DNA of 64,000 bases from Pseudomonas sp. GL-B-19 (GCF_019956415.1 NZ_JAHBDK010000027.1:1-64000); one strand, 5' to 3'; numbered from the stretch's first letter, positions 47,007-58,929 are shown. Numbers and translations are program-made. Notes: generated from the letters alone by a model not told the origin.

Positions 47007-47100
47007 CTTCGCGAGCAGGCTCGCTCCCACAAGAGATCTCAACTGTTTGCACATTTATGTTCGACACATATCCACTGTGGGAGCGAGCCTGCTCGCGAAG
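47007..47100. repeat. REP pair (REPIN), GCGAGC/GCTCGC family, outward-facing order
   Basis: Two elements: TTCGCGAGCAGGCTCGCTCC (left) and GGAGCGAGCCTGCTCGCGAA (right), inverted relative to each other. The order of arms is reversed compared with the other pairs in the window (cores outward rather than inward). Confidence 0.85.
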
Positions 47101-47111
47101 CTTTTAGCTTT

Positions 47112-47984
47112 TCAGGTGAGCAACCCCATCCGCCGTTTAGCCCGCTGCACCGAGCCATTTCGCACCGCCCAGCGCAGCATCGGCGCGCTGCGATTGACGC
47201 TGGTGCGGATCAGTTTGCGTTGCAACGGGTTTTGGCTGACGCCCAGCATGTCACTGGCCCAGTCAGGCAACAGATCGATGCCGGCCTGCATCATCAAACT
47301 GCCGAAAGGTTTGGCCAAACGGCTGGGGGAGGGCGCGTTCAGCAACAGTCGCAAGACTTCGCGGCTGCGCTCATCGCACAGCAACTGTGGGCGAATGCGC
47401 TCAAGGTAATCAGCCATTTCCTGCCGCGAACGGGGCACATCACGGGCGCCCAGTCGTTCGGCGACCAACGCGATTTCCCCGTAGTAACGGTCTTGGTCGG
47501 CCAGTGACAGATTCGGATTGCGATAACGCAAATGCGCGGCGAGAAAGTTGCTGACTTCGGCCACATGCACCCAGGTCAGCAGGTCTGGATCGCTGGCCGC
47601 ATAGGGGCGCCCGTCCGGCGCAGTGCCCGTCACTTGCAGGTGGATAGTGCGGACTTTCTCGATCAGCCAGTCGGCATCCTTTCGCGAGCCAAACGTGGTG
47701 CCGGAGATGAACTGCCCGGTGCGACGCAGCCGGCCGAGCATGTCCTGGCGAAAATTCGAATGGTCCCAGACACCAGCCAGGGCCAATGGATGCAAGGCTT
47801 GCAGCATCAGGGCACTGATGCCGCCGATCAGCATGCTGCTGAAATCGCCATGCACTTGCCAACTCACCGAGTCGGGGCCGAACAGGCCGGGATCGCCTTT
47901 GGGATTTTCCAGATCGAGCTTGCCGAGGGACAGACCGGTCAGGCTCATGATCTGGGTTTCGATGCGGGTACGGATGAATTCCAT
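47112..47984 (-). CDS. Oxygenase MpaB family protein (DUF2236)
   Basis: The 290-residue protein fits the MpaB/DUF2236 family, named for a fungal oxygenase. Motifs include SVSWQVHGDFSSMLIGGIS, LHPLALAGVWDHSNF and TGQFISGTTFG (with RDMLGRL nearby), then TWVHVAEVSNFLAAH. Histidines in HPLALAGVWDHS and WVHVAE are candidate haem-binding residues, as in Lcp rubber oxygenases, which share this fold. No signal peptide, so cytoplasmic. The substrate is unknown. Start MEFIRTRIETQIM at 47984. Confidence 0.85.
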   Translation of the reverse strand: MEFIRTRIETQIMSLTGLSLGKLDLENPKGDPGLFGPDSVSWQVHGDFSSMLIGGISALMLQALHPLALAGVWDHSNFRQDMLGRLRRTGQFISGTTFGSRKDADWLIEKVRTIHLQVTGTAPDGRPYAASDPDLLTWVHVAEVSNFLAAHLRYRNPNLSLADQDRYYGEIALVAERLGARDVPRSRQEMADYLERIRPQLLCDERSREVLRLLLNAPSPSRLAKPFGSLMMQAGIDLLPDWASDMLGVSQNPLQRKLIRTSVNRSAPMLRWAVRNGSVQRAKRRMGLLT

Positions 47985-48004
47985 GGCGACTCAGTGGCGA
48001 ACAT

Positions 48005-48029
48005 AAAACGCGGCCATTGCTGGCCGCGC
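48005..48029 (-). terminator. Terminator after acs
   Basis: GCGGCCATTGCTGGCCGC is a stem followed, on the reverse strand, by GTTTTATG. It lies just after the acs stop codon. Confidence 0.75.
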
Positions 48030-48034
48030 GAGGC

Positions 48035-49972
<1,938 letters not shown>

Positions 49973-50022
49973 GACGGTTCCTTATTCTTGTTGTGCGACA
50001 AGAGGGGAGCTACACGACCCTC

Positions 50023-50110
50023 GTAGGAGCTGGCTTGCCAGCGAAGGCGGTGTGTCATTCAACATTTATGTCGACTGATCCACCGCTTCGCTGGCAAGCC
50101 AGCTCCTACA
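50023..50110. repeat. REP pair (REPIN), GGCTTGCCAGC family
   Basis: Perfect arms GTAGGAGCTGGCTTGCCAGC and GCTGGCAAGCCAGCTCCTAC, between acs and pgi. Confidence 0.9.
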
Positions 50111-50141
50111 AGGTTAGTACCGTCTGTAGTCTGGCGTCAGA

Positions 50142-51806
50142 TCAACCGCGGTGACGGCCGCGGAAGTAGTTGATCAGGCCTTGGGTCGAGGCATCGTCAG
50201 CCGGGGTTTCTTCGCTGCCGACCAGACGGTTGTAGACGCCTTTGCCCAGTTCTTTACCCAGCTCCACGCCCCACTGATCGAAGGCGTTGATGCCCCAGAT
50301 CACGCTTTGCACGAAGACTTTGTGTTCGTACATCGCCACCAGTGCGCCGAGACGACGCGGGCTGATGCGTTCGACCACCAGGGTGTTGCTCGGACGGTTG
50401 CCCGGGATCACCTTGTGCGCCGCCAGTTTCTGCACGTCGTCTTCGCTCATGCCCTTGTCACGCAGTTCTGCTTGCGCCTCGCTAAGGGTCTTGCCGAGCA
50501 TCAGCGCCTGGCTTTGCGACAGGCAGTTGGCGTACAGCCACTGGTGGTGGTCGGACACCGGGTTGAAGCTGACGATCGGCACGATGAAGTCGGCCGGGAT
50601 CAGTTGGGTGCCTTGGTGCAGCAGCTGGTGATAGGCGTGTTGGCCGTTGCAACCGACGCCACCCCAGATGACCGGGCCGGTGTCGGTGGACACCGGGGTG
50701 CCGTCCTGACGCACACTCTTGCCGTTGGACTCCATGTCCAGCTGTTGCAAGTGCTTGGTGATGTTGCGCAGGTAGTGGTCGTACGGCAGGATCGCGTGGC
50801 TTTGCGCGCCCCAGAAATTGCCGTACCACACGCCGAGCAAGGCCAGCAGCACCGGCATGTTCTGTTCGAAAGGCGCGCTCTGGAAATGCTGGTCCATGGT
50901 GTAGGCACCGGACAGCAGTTCCTTGAAGTTCGACATGCCGATGGCCAGCGCGATGGGCAAGCCGATGGCCGACCACAGCGAGTAACGGCCGCCGACCCAG
51001 TCCCACATCGGGAAGATGTTTTCTTCGCGAATACCGAACGCCACCGCCGCGGCATTGTTGCTGGAAACGGCGATGAAGTGACGATGCAGTTCGGCTTCCG
51101 AACCACCCTGAGCCAGGTACCAGGCGCGTGCTGCCTGGGCATTCTTCAGGGTTTCGAGGGTGTTGAAGGATTTCGACGAAACGATAAACAGCGTGGTCTC
51201 TGCACGCAGCTTCATGGTCAGTTCGTGGAACTCACTGCCATCGATGTTCGCCAGGTAGTGACAACGCACGCCTTTCTGGGCGTAGGACAGCAGCGCCTCG
51301 GACACAAGCTCAGGGCCGAGGAACGAGCCACCGATGCCGATGTTCACTACGTCAGTGATCGGCTTCTCGGTGTAACCGCGCCAAAGGCCATCGTGGATAC
51401 GGCCCACGAGGTCGGTGATCTGGTTCAGTACCTTGTGTACCTGCGGCATCACGTTGACGCCGTCCACCGACAGCTTGTCGCCGACCGGGCGACGCAGGGC
51501 GGTGTGCAGCGCGGGGCGGCCTTCGGAGGCGTTGACGATTTCACCGTCGAACAGCGACTTGATCGCGCCGCTGAGGTCGACTTCGTTGGCCAGACCTACC
51601 AGCAGATTGCGGGTCTCGGCGTTGATCAGGTTCTTCGAGTAATCGAGAAACAGTCCGCAGCTGCTAAGAGTAAATTGAGTAAAACGCTGCGGGTCGGCAT
51701 TGAAGGCTTCGCGCATGCTGAAATCCTGCATGGCTTGGCGGTGATCATTCAGCGCCTGCCAAGCGGGCAGAGCGGTCACGTCTTGAGGAGTGCGGTAGTA
51801 CGCCAT
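50142..51806 (-). CDS. pgi: Glucose-6-phosphate isomerase Pgi
   Basis: Interconverts glucose-6-P and fructose-6-P. The 554-residue protein has [14 protein letters not shown], the [14 protein letters not shown], the signature [13 protein letters not shown] and the second PGI signature in [14 protein letters not shown] (catalytic Lys in the last stretch). Length and motif order are standard. Monocistronic, followed by a REP pair. Confidence 0.97.
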   Translation of the reverse strand: MAYYRTPQDVTALPAWQALNDHRQAMQDFSMREAFNADPQRFTQFTLSSCGLFLDYSKNLINAETRNLLVGLANEVDLSGAIKSLFDGEIVNASEGRPALHTALRRPVGDKLSVDGVNVMPQVHKVLNQITDLVGRIHDGLWRGYTEKPITDVVNIGIGGSFLGPELVSEALLSYAQKGVRCHYLANIDGSEFHELTMKLRAETTLFIVSSKSFNTLETLKNAQAARAWYLAQGGSEAELHRHFIAVSSNNAAAVAFGIREENIFPMWDWVGGRYSLWSAIGLPIALAIGMSNFKELLSGAYTMDQHFQSAPFEQNMPVLLALLGVWYGNFWGAQSHAILPYDHYLRNITKHLQQLDMESNGKSVRQDGTPVSTDTGPVIWGGVGCNGQHAYHQLLHQGTQLIPADFIVPIVSFNPVSDHHQWLYANCLSQSQALMLGKTLSEAQAELRDKGMSEDDVQKLAAHKVIPGNRPSNTLVVERISPRRLGALVAMYEHKVFVQSVIWGINAFDQWGVELGKELGKGVYNRLVGSEETPADDASTQGLINYFRGRHRG

Positions 51807-52035
51807 CGCTGCGGGTTTCCTTTTTACTTGAACGGCTTTTTGGACACTAAAAATCCCGGAGCGCTGCGGGTCGGCGTCCGGTCAACTGCGTCGACACGAT
51901 TTCATGGCGCAGGGCGAATACAGTAAACCCCGCGCCTTGATCTGTCTTGACTTTGTCTGACCTGTTTCCGGTACTTTTTAACATTGAAGTCAGGAGCAGT
52001 CCGACAAACGGGAAAAAGACAGGATGTCGGTTCGA

Positions 52036-52416
52036 TCAGGCGACCTGGACCGGAATGGCATTGCTGGTGTGGCTCAGTTCATTGCCCGGCGCCATGTAGA
52101 GCATGCGCGGCTTGAAGTTGAGCAGCTCGGCTTCGCTGTAATGAGCGTAAGCGCAGATGATCACGCGGTCGCCGACCTTGGCTTTGTGGGCGGCAGCACC
52201 GTTGACCGAGATCATGCGCGAGCCTTCTTCACCACGAATCGCGTAAGTGGTGAAGCGTTCGCCGTTGTCGACGTTATAGATCTGGATTTGCTCGTATTCA
52301 CGGATGCCGGACAACTCCAGCCATTCGCCGTCGATGGCGCAAGAGCCTTCGTAATCGAGTACTGCGTGGGTGACTTCGGCGCGATGCAGCTTGGCCTTGA
52401 GCATGATGGCGTGCAT
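52036..52416 (-). CDS. panD: Aspartate 1-decarboxylase PanD
   Basis: Makes beta-alanine for pantothenate. The 126-residue zymogen is self-cleaved between Gly24 and Ser25 (YEGSCAID), creating the pyruvoyl group. Other conserved residues: Lys9 in [14 protein letters not shown], Tyr58 in [23 protein letters not shown]. The start at 52416 (MHAIMLKAK) gives exactly the family length; the upstream frame is spurious. A REP pair separates it from panC. Confidence 0.97.
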   Translation of the reverse strand: MHAIMLKAKLHRAEVTHAVLDYEGSCAIDGEWLELSGIREYEQIQIYNVDNGERFTTYAIRGEEGSRMISVNGAAAHKAKVGDRVIICAYAHYSEAELLNFKPRMLYMAPGNELSHTSNAIPVQVA

Positions 52417-52509
52417 GAGTGTTTTCCCAGGTCGGAATCGAACGGCGGGCAGTTTGCCCGAAGGCTTTGTGGGCGGCAATACGATGCAGGAATTGACGCG
52501 GGAGACCAA

Positions 52510-52600
52510 TGTAGGAGCTGGCTTGCCAGCGAAGGCGGTGTGTCAGTCAACATCAATGCTGAATGACCCGCCGCCTTCGCTGGCAAGCCAGCTCCTACAG
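52510..52600. repeat. REP pair (REPIN), GGCTTGCCAGC family
   Basis: Arms GTAGGAGCTGGCTTGCCAGC and GCTGGCAAGCCAGCTCCTAC, the same sequence as at 50023-50110, located between panD and panC. Confidence 0.9.
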
Positions 52601-52610
52601 GGGTGGTGTT

Positions 52611-53471
52611 TTAGGCAGAGGCGTCGAGGTTCAGGTGCAGGTTGTCGATCAACCGTGTGGTGCCAAGGAACGCCGCGACCAGAATCACCAGATCGCGATC
52701 ATCTGCCGTGGCCGGACGCAAGGTCAGCGCATGGCGAATCTCCAGGTAATCGGGACGCAATCCAGCCACTTCAAGCTGTTTGATCTGCACGTCGATCAGC
52801 GCGGGGAAATCCCGCTCACCCTGTTTGATCGCGTCGGCAATCGAACTCAGTGTGCGATAGACCACCGGCGCCACAGCCCGCTGCTCTTCGCTGAGGAAAC
52901 CATTGCGAGAAGACAGTGCCAAGCCGTCGGCCGCACGGACAGTCGGCTCACCAATGATCTGGACCGGCATGTTCAGGTCATGGACCAGGGATTTGATCAC
53001 CGCCAGTTGCTGGTAGTCTTTCTGGCCGAAGACCGCGAGGTCCGGCTGGACCATGTTGAACAATTTGCTGACCACCGTCGCCACACCTTCAAAATGCCCT
53101 GGGCGGCTGGCGCCGCACAGGCCTTCAGACAACAGCGGAACGCTGACGCGCGTCTGGCCGGCCATGCCGTCGGGGTACATTTCTTCAGCGCTAGGCGCGA
53201 ACAGCAAGTGGCAACCGGCCTGGAGCAGTTTCTCCTGGTCGGCGGCGAGGGTGCGCGGGTACTTGTCGAGGTCTTCGCCGGCACCGAATTGCAACGGATT
53301 GACGAAAATGCTCGCGACCACGAAATCCACCCGTTGGGAGGCTTTGGTAATCAGCGCAATATGACCGCTGTGCAGGTTGCCCATGGTCGGCACGAAGCCG
53401 ATGCGCTTGCCTTCACTGCGGGCACGGGCCACGGCGGCCCGCAGTTCGCGTACGGTTTTTACGGTGTTCAT
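52611..53471 (-). CDS. panC: Pantothenate synthetase PanC
   Basis: Joins pantoate and beta-alanine with ATP. The 286-residue protein has the ATP-binding [14 protein letters not shown], pantoate site residues around [22 protein letters not shown] and [12 protein letters not shown], and a C-terminal KMSKS-like SSRNGFLS. Coupled to panB by a four-base overlap. Confidence 0.97.
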   Translation of the reverse strand: MNTVKTVRELRAAVARARSEGKRIGFVPTMGNLHSGHIALITKASQRVDFVVASIFVNPLQFGAGEDLDKYPRTLAADQEKLLQAGCHLLFAPSAEEMYPDGMAGQTRVSVPLLSEGLCGASRPGHFEGVATVVSKLFNMVQPDLAVFGQKDYQQLAVIKSLVHDLNMPVQIIGEPTVRAADGLALSSRNGFLSEEQRAVAPVVYRTLSSIADAIKQGERDFPALIDVQIKQLEVAGLRPDYLEIRHALTLRPATADDRDLVILVAAFLGTTRLIDNLHLNLDASA

Positions 53472-54268
53472 GCAGAGAATCCGTGTTCGATACCTGGGAA
53501 AGTCGCCGCTTTGACTTCAGTCACGTAAGCATTCAGGGCTGCTTGAATGGTGTGCTGTCCGGTCATGAAGTTCTTCACGAATTTTGGCACGCGACCGGTA
53601 ATCGACAAGCCCAGCATGTCGTGCAGGACCAGTACCTGGCCGTCGGTGCCACTGCCGGCGCCGATACCAATGACCGGAATCTTCACGGCCTGGGTAATTT
53701 CTTCGGCCAGTTCGCTGGGCACGCATTCAAGCAGCAACATGGCTGCCCCGGCCTGTTCCAGCGAAATGGCATCGGCACGCATTTGCCGAGCCTGGTTTTC
53801 GTTGCGACCCTGGACTTTGTAACCGCCCAGGATGTTCACCGATTGCGGCGTCAGCCCCAAGTGCGCGCACACCGGGATGCCGCGCTCGGCCAGCAGGCGG
53901 ATCGAGTCTGCCAGCCACAGAGCGCCTTCTACCTTGACCATGTGCGCACCGGCTTGCATCAACAGGGCACTGTTGGTCATGGCTTGTTCGGTGGTGGCGT
54001 AGGCCATGAACGGCAGGTCAGCGAGGATGAACGCATCGGTGTTGCCGCGTTTGACGGCTGCCACGTGGTAAGCCATGTCAGCGGTCGTCACAGGCAGGGT
54101 GCTGTCGTGACCCTGTAAAACCATGCCGAGGGAGTCGCCCACCAGCAGCACTTCGACGCCAGCCTCATTGCAGGCGTGGGCGAAGGTTGCGTCATAGCAG
54201 GTCAGCATGGTGATTTTTTCACCTTTTTGCTTGAGACCTTGCAGAGTGGTCAGGGTGATGGCTGGCAT
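53468..54268 (-). CDS. panB: 3-methyl-2-oxobutanoate hydroxymethyltransferase PanB
   Basis: First committed step of pantothenate synthesis: adds a one-carbon unit from 5,10-methylene-THF to ketoisovalerate. The 266-residue protein has [21 protein letters not shown] with metal-binding Asp, MVKVEGALW, and the C-terminal [18 protein letters not shown]. Upstream partner of panC; together with panD and coaE it makes CoA. Confidence 0.97.
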   Translation of the reverse strand: MPAITLTTLQGLKQKGEKITMLTCYDATFAHACNEAGVEVLLVGDSLGMVLQGHDSTLPVTTADMAYHVAAVKRGNTDAFILADLPFMAYATTEQAMTNSALLMQAGAHMVKVEGALWLADSIRLLAERGIPVCAHLGLTPQSVNILGGYKVQGRNENQARQMRADAISLEQAGAAMLLLECVPSELAEEITQAVKIPVIGIGAGSGTDGQVLVLHDMLGLSITGRVPKFVKNFMTGQHTIQAALNAYVTEVKAATFPGIEHGFSA

Positions 54269-54638
54269 GAAAAGATCCTCATTCAGGCGCTGTGGAAACT
54301 ACTGCGAGTAACGCGCGTGATTCTTCGTTAAATACAGGCGCACGGTCTGTTGTCGTGCTTTTAAGGCCTGGATTGCGCCCTTCAATGCCGTGTTGGCGGC
54401 AGCGGGACGCCTATAGTCGTGAGGAGAACTCGGGAAGTCAATTGGATGTGTTACCGCGTTGTTACGACGGGGGTGTTACCGGCGTAACTGATGCGATTCA
54501 GCAGCAGATTCTGTGTTCGACACAAAAACCAATGTGGGAGCGAGACCGGCTTGCCGGCGATGGCGTCCTGACAGTTAACATCTTTGGTGAATGTTAAGCA
54601 GCTATCGCGAGCAGGCTCGCTCCCACAGGGGATTTGCG
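54269..54638. other. Intergenic region upstream of panB with a REP pair
   Basis: 370 bases: upstream sequence of panB (reverse) and a REP pair at 54533-54628. No promoter with clear -35/-10 spacing is visible to me. Confidence 0.5.
54533..54628. repeat. Hybrid REP pair with arms from two families
   Basis: The left arm is GTGGGAGCGAGACCGGCTTG followed by CCGGCGATGG, mixing a GTGGGAGCGAG start with a GGCTTGCCGGC core. The right arm is a normal GCGAGCAGGCTCGCTCCCAC. The spacer is about 45 bases, so the pair spans two REP families. Confidence 0.8.
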
Positions 54639-55124
54639 TTAATTCGCAGGCAGGCGTTCCAGGCCAACGAACGGGCAGGCGACGAGTAATTCACCAAGAG
54701 TGCGACCATCGGCCAAACGCAAATCCGCAGGCGCCAGTTCGGCCAGCGGATACAGGACAAAGGCCCTTTCCTGCAGGTGGTAGTGAGGGACTTTGAGGCG
54801 AGGCTCGTCGATCAGTCGATCGCCAAACAGCACGATGTCCAGATCCAGGGTGCGTGGTCCCCAGCGTTCAAGACGTTCGCGACCCTGTTCGTTCTCGATG
54901 GCTTGCAGCGCATCGAGCAGGTCCAGCGGTGCGAGGGTGCTGTCGAGGGCGGCGACCGCGTTGGTGTAACGCGGTTGGCCAGGCAGCAGCGAGTCGCTCT
55001 GATAAAACGCGGACACCCCGACCAGCTCGGTCTGTGGCAGCTGCGCCAGCGCATCGACGGCGTTGCGCAATTGTTCGGCGGGGTCAGCCAGATTGCTGCC
55101 CATGCCGATGTAGATGCGTTCCAT
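54639..55124 (-). CDS. folK: Hydroxymethyldihydropterin pyrophosphokinase FolK
   Basis: Pyrophosphorylates 6-hydroxymethyl-dihydropterin in folate synthesis. The 161-residue protein has IYIGMGSNLADPAEQL, TNAVAALDS and the Mg-binding GPRTLDLDIVLFGD. C-terminal HYHLQERAFVLYPLAELAPA is typical. It lies three bases after pcnB and is probably in one transcript with it. Confidence 0.96.
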   Translation of the reverse strand: MERIYIGMGSNLADPAEQLRNAVDALAQLPQTELVGVSAFYQSDSLLPGQPRYTNAVAALDSTLAPLDLLDALQAIENEQGRERLERWGPRTLDLDIVLFGDRLIDEPRLKVPHYHLQERAFVLYPLAELAPADLRLADGRTLGELLVACPFVGLERLPAN

Positions 55125-55127
55125 GGA

Positions 55128-56528
55128 TTACTCGCCCGAGACGCTCGGTTCGCCGGCTGCGCGTTTACGCTTGGCGCCACCGCTGCGGCGACGTTTGCGT
55201 GGTGCGCCGGTGCCGTCTTCCTTGCCGCTGAGGTCGCGGATCATGTCGCGACGTTCGCTGTCATTGGCGTCCTGATAATCCGTCCACCATTCACCCAGGC
55301 CATCAGTCTGCTCACCGGCGCTTTCGCGCAGCAGCAAGAAGTCGTAACCGGCACGGAACCGTGGGTTGTCCAGCAACAGGTCGGCGCGCTTGCCGCTACG
55401 GCGTGGCAGGCGCTCCTGCATGTCCCAGATCTCGCGGATCGGCATGGTGAAGCGTTTCGGGATTGCGATGCGTTGGCACTGTTCGGCGATCAGTTCGTGA
55501 GCCGCTTCCTGCATGGCCGGAATCGGCGGCATGCCACGTTCTTGCAGGCGCAGTACACGAGCCGGCAGGGCAGGCCACAGCAGGGCGGCAAACAGGAACG
55601 CCGGGGTCACCGGTTTGTTCTGCTTGATCCGCAGGTCCGTGTTGATCAGTGCGTCGCTGATCAGAGTGTGGGTGTACGTCGGGTTGTATTCCAGCGCCTC
55701 GGCACTGGCCGGGAACAACGGATCGAACAGTTGCAGGTCGACCAGCATCTCGAAGGTGTCCGCGGCGTGGCCGGAGAGGAACAACTTGAGCACTTCTTCG
55801 AACAGACGGGCCGACGGGATCTCGCGCAGCATCGGTGCCAGTTCGCGAATCGGCAAGGCGCTGTGTTTTTCGATACCGAAATTCAGCTTGGCGGCAAAAC
55901 GCACGGCCCGCAGCATCCGTACCGGGTCTTCCTGGTAGCGCTGTTTCGGGTCGCCGATCAGGCGGATCAGGTGATTGCGGATATCGTGTACGCCGTTGGC
56001 GTAGTCAAGAATGCGCTCGCTGACCGGGTCGTAGTACAGGGCGTTGATGGTGAAGTCGCGGCGTTGCGCGTCTTCTTCCAGTGTGCCGTAGACGTTATCG
56101 CGCAGGATGCGCCCGCTTTCATTACGGGAAGACTGGTTGCTGTCTTCTTCCTCGTCGTTTTGCGGGTGATTGGCGCGGAAGGTTGCGACTTCGATGATTT
56201 CACGACCGAAGTGAATGTGCACCAGCTTGAATCGACGACCGATGATCCGCGCATTGCGGAATTCGGCACGCACCTGTTCAGGTGTGGCGCTGGTGGCGAC
56301 GTCGAAATCCTTGGGCGTGATGCCGAGCAGCATGTCACGCACACAGCCGCCGACCAGGTAAGCCTGGTAACCGGCGTTCTGCAGGCGTTCGACGATATTC
56401 ACCGCGTAACGGCTGAATTGGGCCTTTTGCAGCGAGTGTTGGCCGCTGTTGAGCACTTCAGGCGTACTGCGAATGTGTTGCGTATGACGCTTGGGAGAAC
56501 GGAATGACTGGAACAGCTTCTTCAGCAT
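55128..56528 (-). CDS. pcnB: Poly(A) polymerase I PcnB
   Basis: Adds poly(A) tails that speed RNA decay. The 466-residue protein has the nucleotidyltransferase head LVGGCVRDMLLGITPKDFDVATSA (catalytic DxD), RRDFTINALYYD, and DPKQRYQEDPVRMLRAVRF. The C-terminus is basic (RKRRRSGGAKRKRAAG) for RNA binding. The Met at 56528 (MLKKLFQSF) is the family start rather than 56600. Confidence 0.95.
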   Translation of the reverse strand: MLKKLFQSFRSPKRHTQHIRSTPEVLNSGQHSLQKAQFSRYAVNIVERLQNAGYQAYLVGGCVRDMLLGITPKDFDVATSATPEQVRAEFRNARIIGRRFKLVHIHFGREIIEVATFRANHPQNDEEEDSNQSSRNESGRILRDNVYGTLEEDAQRRDFTINALYYDPVSERILDYANGVHDIRNHLIRLIGDPKQRYQEDPVRMLRAVRFAAKLNFGIEKHSALPIRELAPMLREIPSARLFEEVLKLFLSGHAADTFEMLVDLQLFDPLFPASAEALEYNPTYTHTLISDALINTDLRIKQNKPVTPAFLFAALLWPALPARVLRLQERGMPPIPAMQEAAHELIAEQCQRIAIPKRFTMPIREIWDMQERLPRRSGKRADLLLDNPRFRAGYDFLLLRESAGEQTDGLGEWWTDYQDANDSERRDMIRDLSGKEDGTGAPRKRRRSGGAKRKRAAGEPSVSGE

Positions 56529-56668
56529 GGGATGCACTGTTTGAAGGAATGTTCGGCCATAACAGAAGAATGACCGCATGATGGGCGGGGATTCTAGCAT
56601 TTAGTCGAGGGATGGTGTAGGAAGCTGCGCAAGCGCTTGAAGGGGGATATCTGGCAGACGCGATCTGT

Positions 56669-56883
56669 GTAGCAGCTGACGAGCAGCGCGAGGCTGCGTT
56701 CGGCTGCGAAGCCGTCGTAAAACCTGTAGTTGCGGTGTGTCAGACTAATCTCGTTGCCCGTATTGCGACTGCTGCGCAGTCGGACGCAGCCTCGCGTTGC
56801 TCGACAGCTGCTGCGCAGTCGGACGCAGCCTCGCGTTGCTCGACAGCTGCTACGGGTCGGACGCTGCCTCGCGGGTTTGGCAA
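56669..56883. repeat. 39-bp tandem repeat plus inverted relative
   Basis: Unit CTGCTGCGCAGTCGGACGCA followed by GCCTCGCGTTGCTCGACAG repeats at 56769 and 56808, with a degenerate third copy to about 56883 (period 39). The stretch 56669-56708 (GTAGCAGCTGACGAGCAGCG, then CGAGGCTGCG) is the same motif in inverse orientation. The array fills the space between pcnB and crcZ. Confidence 0.8.
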
Positions 56884-56903
56884 TTGCTACGTAAACGCCA
56901 GAA

Positions 56904-57274
56904 ACTACAAGGGGAGCCGAAGCTCCCCAAGAAGTAGTTGCATGCTCTATTTTTATTATTGGTTTCGGGCTTTTTGTTTTTGTTAAGTGCCCTCGTCATG
57001 AAAATTTTCCTTCATGACCCTCCCAATCGGGAGTCAAGAGCAAACGGATTGCTTTGGTCGCTGTGCTGCAGTGATCTTGCGATCCAACCAGTTCAGGCAC
57101 TGTCTTAGGACAGTTTTTTATTATTCTCGGCCTGGTCGTGGGGCGATCCCCCAAATACAACGCCTCTCCAAAAGAATCAGTTAGCTGCGCCTCTCGCCGT
57201 CTTGTTTTTATTGTGCGTGAGTCGATTCGTCTTATTTTTATTATGTTATGCATTGCTTGTTATTGTTCTTGTAC
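56904..57274 (-). ncRNA. crcZ: Catabolite-repression control RNA CrcZ
   Basis: CrcZ is the decoy RNA that sequesters Hfq-Crc and relieves carbon catabolite repression. Located downstream of cbrB as in all Pseudomonas. On the reverse strand it has six A-rich CA motifs of the AANAANAA type: near 57272-57255, 57243-57231, 57214-57201, 57130-57114, 56984-56971 and 56962-56948. The predicted 5' end is about 57274, 12 bases after the sigma-54 element. It ends in a GGGGAGC/GCTCCCC hairpin (56911-56928). Length is about 370 bases. Confidence 0.93.
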
Positions 57275-57284
57275 CAAACATATA

Positions 57285-57300
57285 GCAGGGTGCGTGCCAA
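57285..57300 (-). promoter_or_regulatory. Sigma-54 promoter of crcZ
   Basis: On the reverse strand TTGGCACGCACCCTGC has TGGCAC and TGC with 12-base GG-to-GC phasing. It is the CbrB-dependent promoter expected for CrcZ. Confidence 0.9.
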
Positions 57301-57359
57301 CTTTTGCGAACCCCAGTAAAACAAGGGGTTAGGTCGGTCGGTGGGGTTTTTTCAGGCCC

Positions 57360-57395
57360 AAAAAAACCGGGGCTTCGTTACCGTAAGCCCCGGCT
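57360..57395 (-). terminator. Terminator after cbrB
   Basis: On the reverse strand GCCGGGGCTTAC pairs with GTAACGAAGCCCCGG (in part) and is followed by TTTTTTT. It separates cbrB from crcZ transcription. Confidence 0.85.
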
Positions 57396-57397
57396 TC

Positions 57398-57423
57398 TGT
57401 TACGTGAAAAATTTGAGGTAACA
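57398..57423. promoter_or_regulatory. CbrB upstream activating sequence
   Basis: TGTTAC (57398-57403), 14-base spacer, GTAACA (57418-57423). This is the inverted repeat I recall for CbrB binding at crcZ. A third TGTTAC subsite is at 57443-57448. The site is about 125-150 bases upstream of the predicted crcZ start, and between it and the cbrB stop codon there are no other genes. Confidence 0.85.
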
Positions 57424-57470
57424 GTTTTTTCAGAAAGTCATGTGTTACCCGCGCATCAGACAGGTGCCAT

Positions 57471-58907
57471 TCAGCTTTCGCTGGCGACCCCGGTTTTGCG
57501 CCGCGGGATGCCCAGGCGCTGACGACGCTCCCACAGGCATTTGCGGCTGACCCCGAGTTTGCGGGCCAGTTCGGTTTCGGTCATGTGGTCCTGATGCTCG
57601 AGGACGAAGTGCTGGAAGTAGTCTTCCAGTGACAGGTCTTCGGTCGGCTCATGGCTGGAGTTACCGCCATTGTTGCCCTGCTGTGGTGCCAGGCCGATGA
57701 ACTCATCCTCTTCCAGGCCACTCAGTTCGATGTCGATACCCAGCAGCTCGGCCGAAATTTCCGGGCTCTCGCACAGAATGACCGCGCGCTCGACGGCGTT
57801 TTCCAGCTCGCGAACGTTACCGGGCCAGGTGTAATGACGAATCGCCTGTTCGGCATCCGGGGCGAATTTCAGATCGGTGCGGTTGACCCGCGCACTCTGC
57901 CGCGCCAGGAAGGCATTGGCGATTTCGTTGACGTCCGCACCGCGCTCGCGCAAGGCCGGCAGCTTCAGGGCGATCACGTGGAGGCGGTAATACAAGTCTT
58001 CACGGAACTGGCCGATTTTTGCCAGGCTCTTGAGGTCCCGGTGAGTTGCGGCGATCAGGCGTACGTCGACCTTCTGCGATTGCACCGAGCCCACCCGGCG
58101 AATTTCGCCTTCCTGCAACACGCGCAGCAAGCGGGCCTGGGCTTCAAGGGGCAATTCGCCGATTTCATCGAGGAACAGGGTGCCGCCGTCTGCCGCTTCC
58201 ACCAGACCGGCACGCCCGGCGCTGGCGCCCGTGAACGCGCCTTTTTCGTGACCGAACAGCTCGGACTCGATCAGGCTTTCCGGAATGGCCGCGCAGTTCA
58301 CCGAAATCATCGGTGCCTTGGCGCGCTTGGACAGGTTATGCAGGGCACGCGCCACCAACTCTTTACCGGTACCGGATTCACCTTGAATCAGGACATTGGA
58401 ATCGGTTGGCGCGACTTTGCGGATTTTACTGTACAGGTCCTGCATCGGCGGGCACGAACCGATAATGCCGATTTCACCGTTGCTGTTATCGACGCCAGCT
58501 TTCGCGGCGCCATTGCCAGCTTTGCCAGCGGCTGGTTCGCCGTTGGCTGGCAGTGATTGCCGGTCGCGCAGGATGCGGGCGACGGCCTGGAGCATTTCAT
58601 CGTGATCGAAAGGCTTGGCGATGTAATCCACCGCGCCCATCTTCATCGAGTCGACCGCCGAACGCAGGCTGGCGTAGCTGGTCATGATCAGCACCGGCGT
58701 GCCCTGGCCGAGTTTGATCAACTCGGTGCCCGGTGCGCCGGGTAGGCGCAGGTCACTGACGATCAGGTCGAACGTGGGAATAGTGAAGCGTTCTTGTGCT
58801 TCCTGCACTGAACCGGCTTCGCTGACCTGGTACTGGTTACGTTCCAGCAGGCGGCGCAAGGCGGAGCGGATAATTGTTTCGTCTTCGACGATCAAAATGT
58901 GCGGCAT
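57471..58907 (-). CDS. cbrB: Sigma-54-dependent response regulator CbrB
   Basis: Response regulator of the CbrAB pair controlling use of carbon and nitrogen sources. The 478-residue protein has a receiver domain (Asp52 in IVSDLRLPG), AAA+ with Walker [17 protein letters not shown], the intact sigma-54 loop GAFTGA and Walker [15 protein letters not shown], and a Fis-type HTH ([20 protein letters not shown]). Its direct target crcZ lies behind it. It follows cbrA by 22 bases. Confidence 0.97.
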   Translation of the reverse strand: MPHILIVEDETIIRSALRRLLERNQYQVSEAGSVQEAQERFTIPTFDLIVSDLRLPGAPGTELIKLGQGTPVLIMTSYASLRSAVDSMKMGAVDYIAKPFDHDEMLQAVARILRDRQSLPANGEPAAGKAGNGAAKAGVDNSNGEIGIIGSCPPMQDLYSKIRKVAPTDSNVLIQGESGTGKELVARALHNLSKRAKAPMISVNCAAIPESLIESELFGHEKGAFTGASAGRAGLVEAADGGTLFLDEIGELPLEAQARLLRVLQEGEIRRVGSVQSQKVDVRLIAATHRDLKSLAKIGQFREDLYYRLHVIALKLPALRERGADVNEIANAFLARQSARVNRTDLKFAPDAEQAIRHYTWPGNVRELENAVERAVILCESPEISAELLGIDIELSGLEEDEFIGLAPQQGNNGGNSSHEPTEDLSLEDYFQHFVLEHQDHMTETELARKLGVSRKCLWERRQRLGIPRRKTGVASES

Positions 58908-58929
58908 TGATTCGATACTCTCGACGGTC

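Noticed and set aside
57138..57332. 64-codon frame across crcZ
   Set aside because: It lies across the CA motifs and the sigma-54 promoter of CrcZ, which explain the sequence better as RNA and control DNA.
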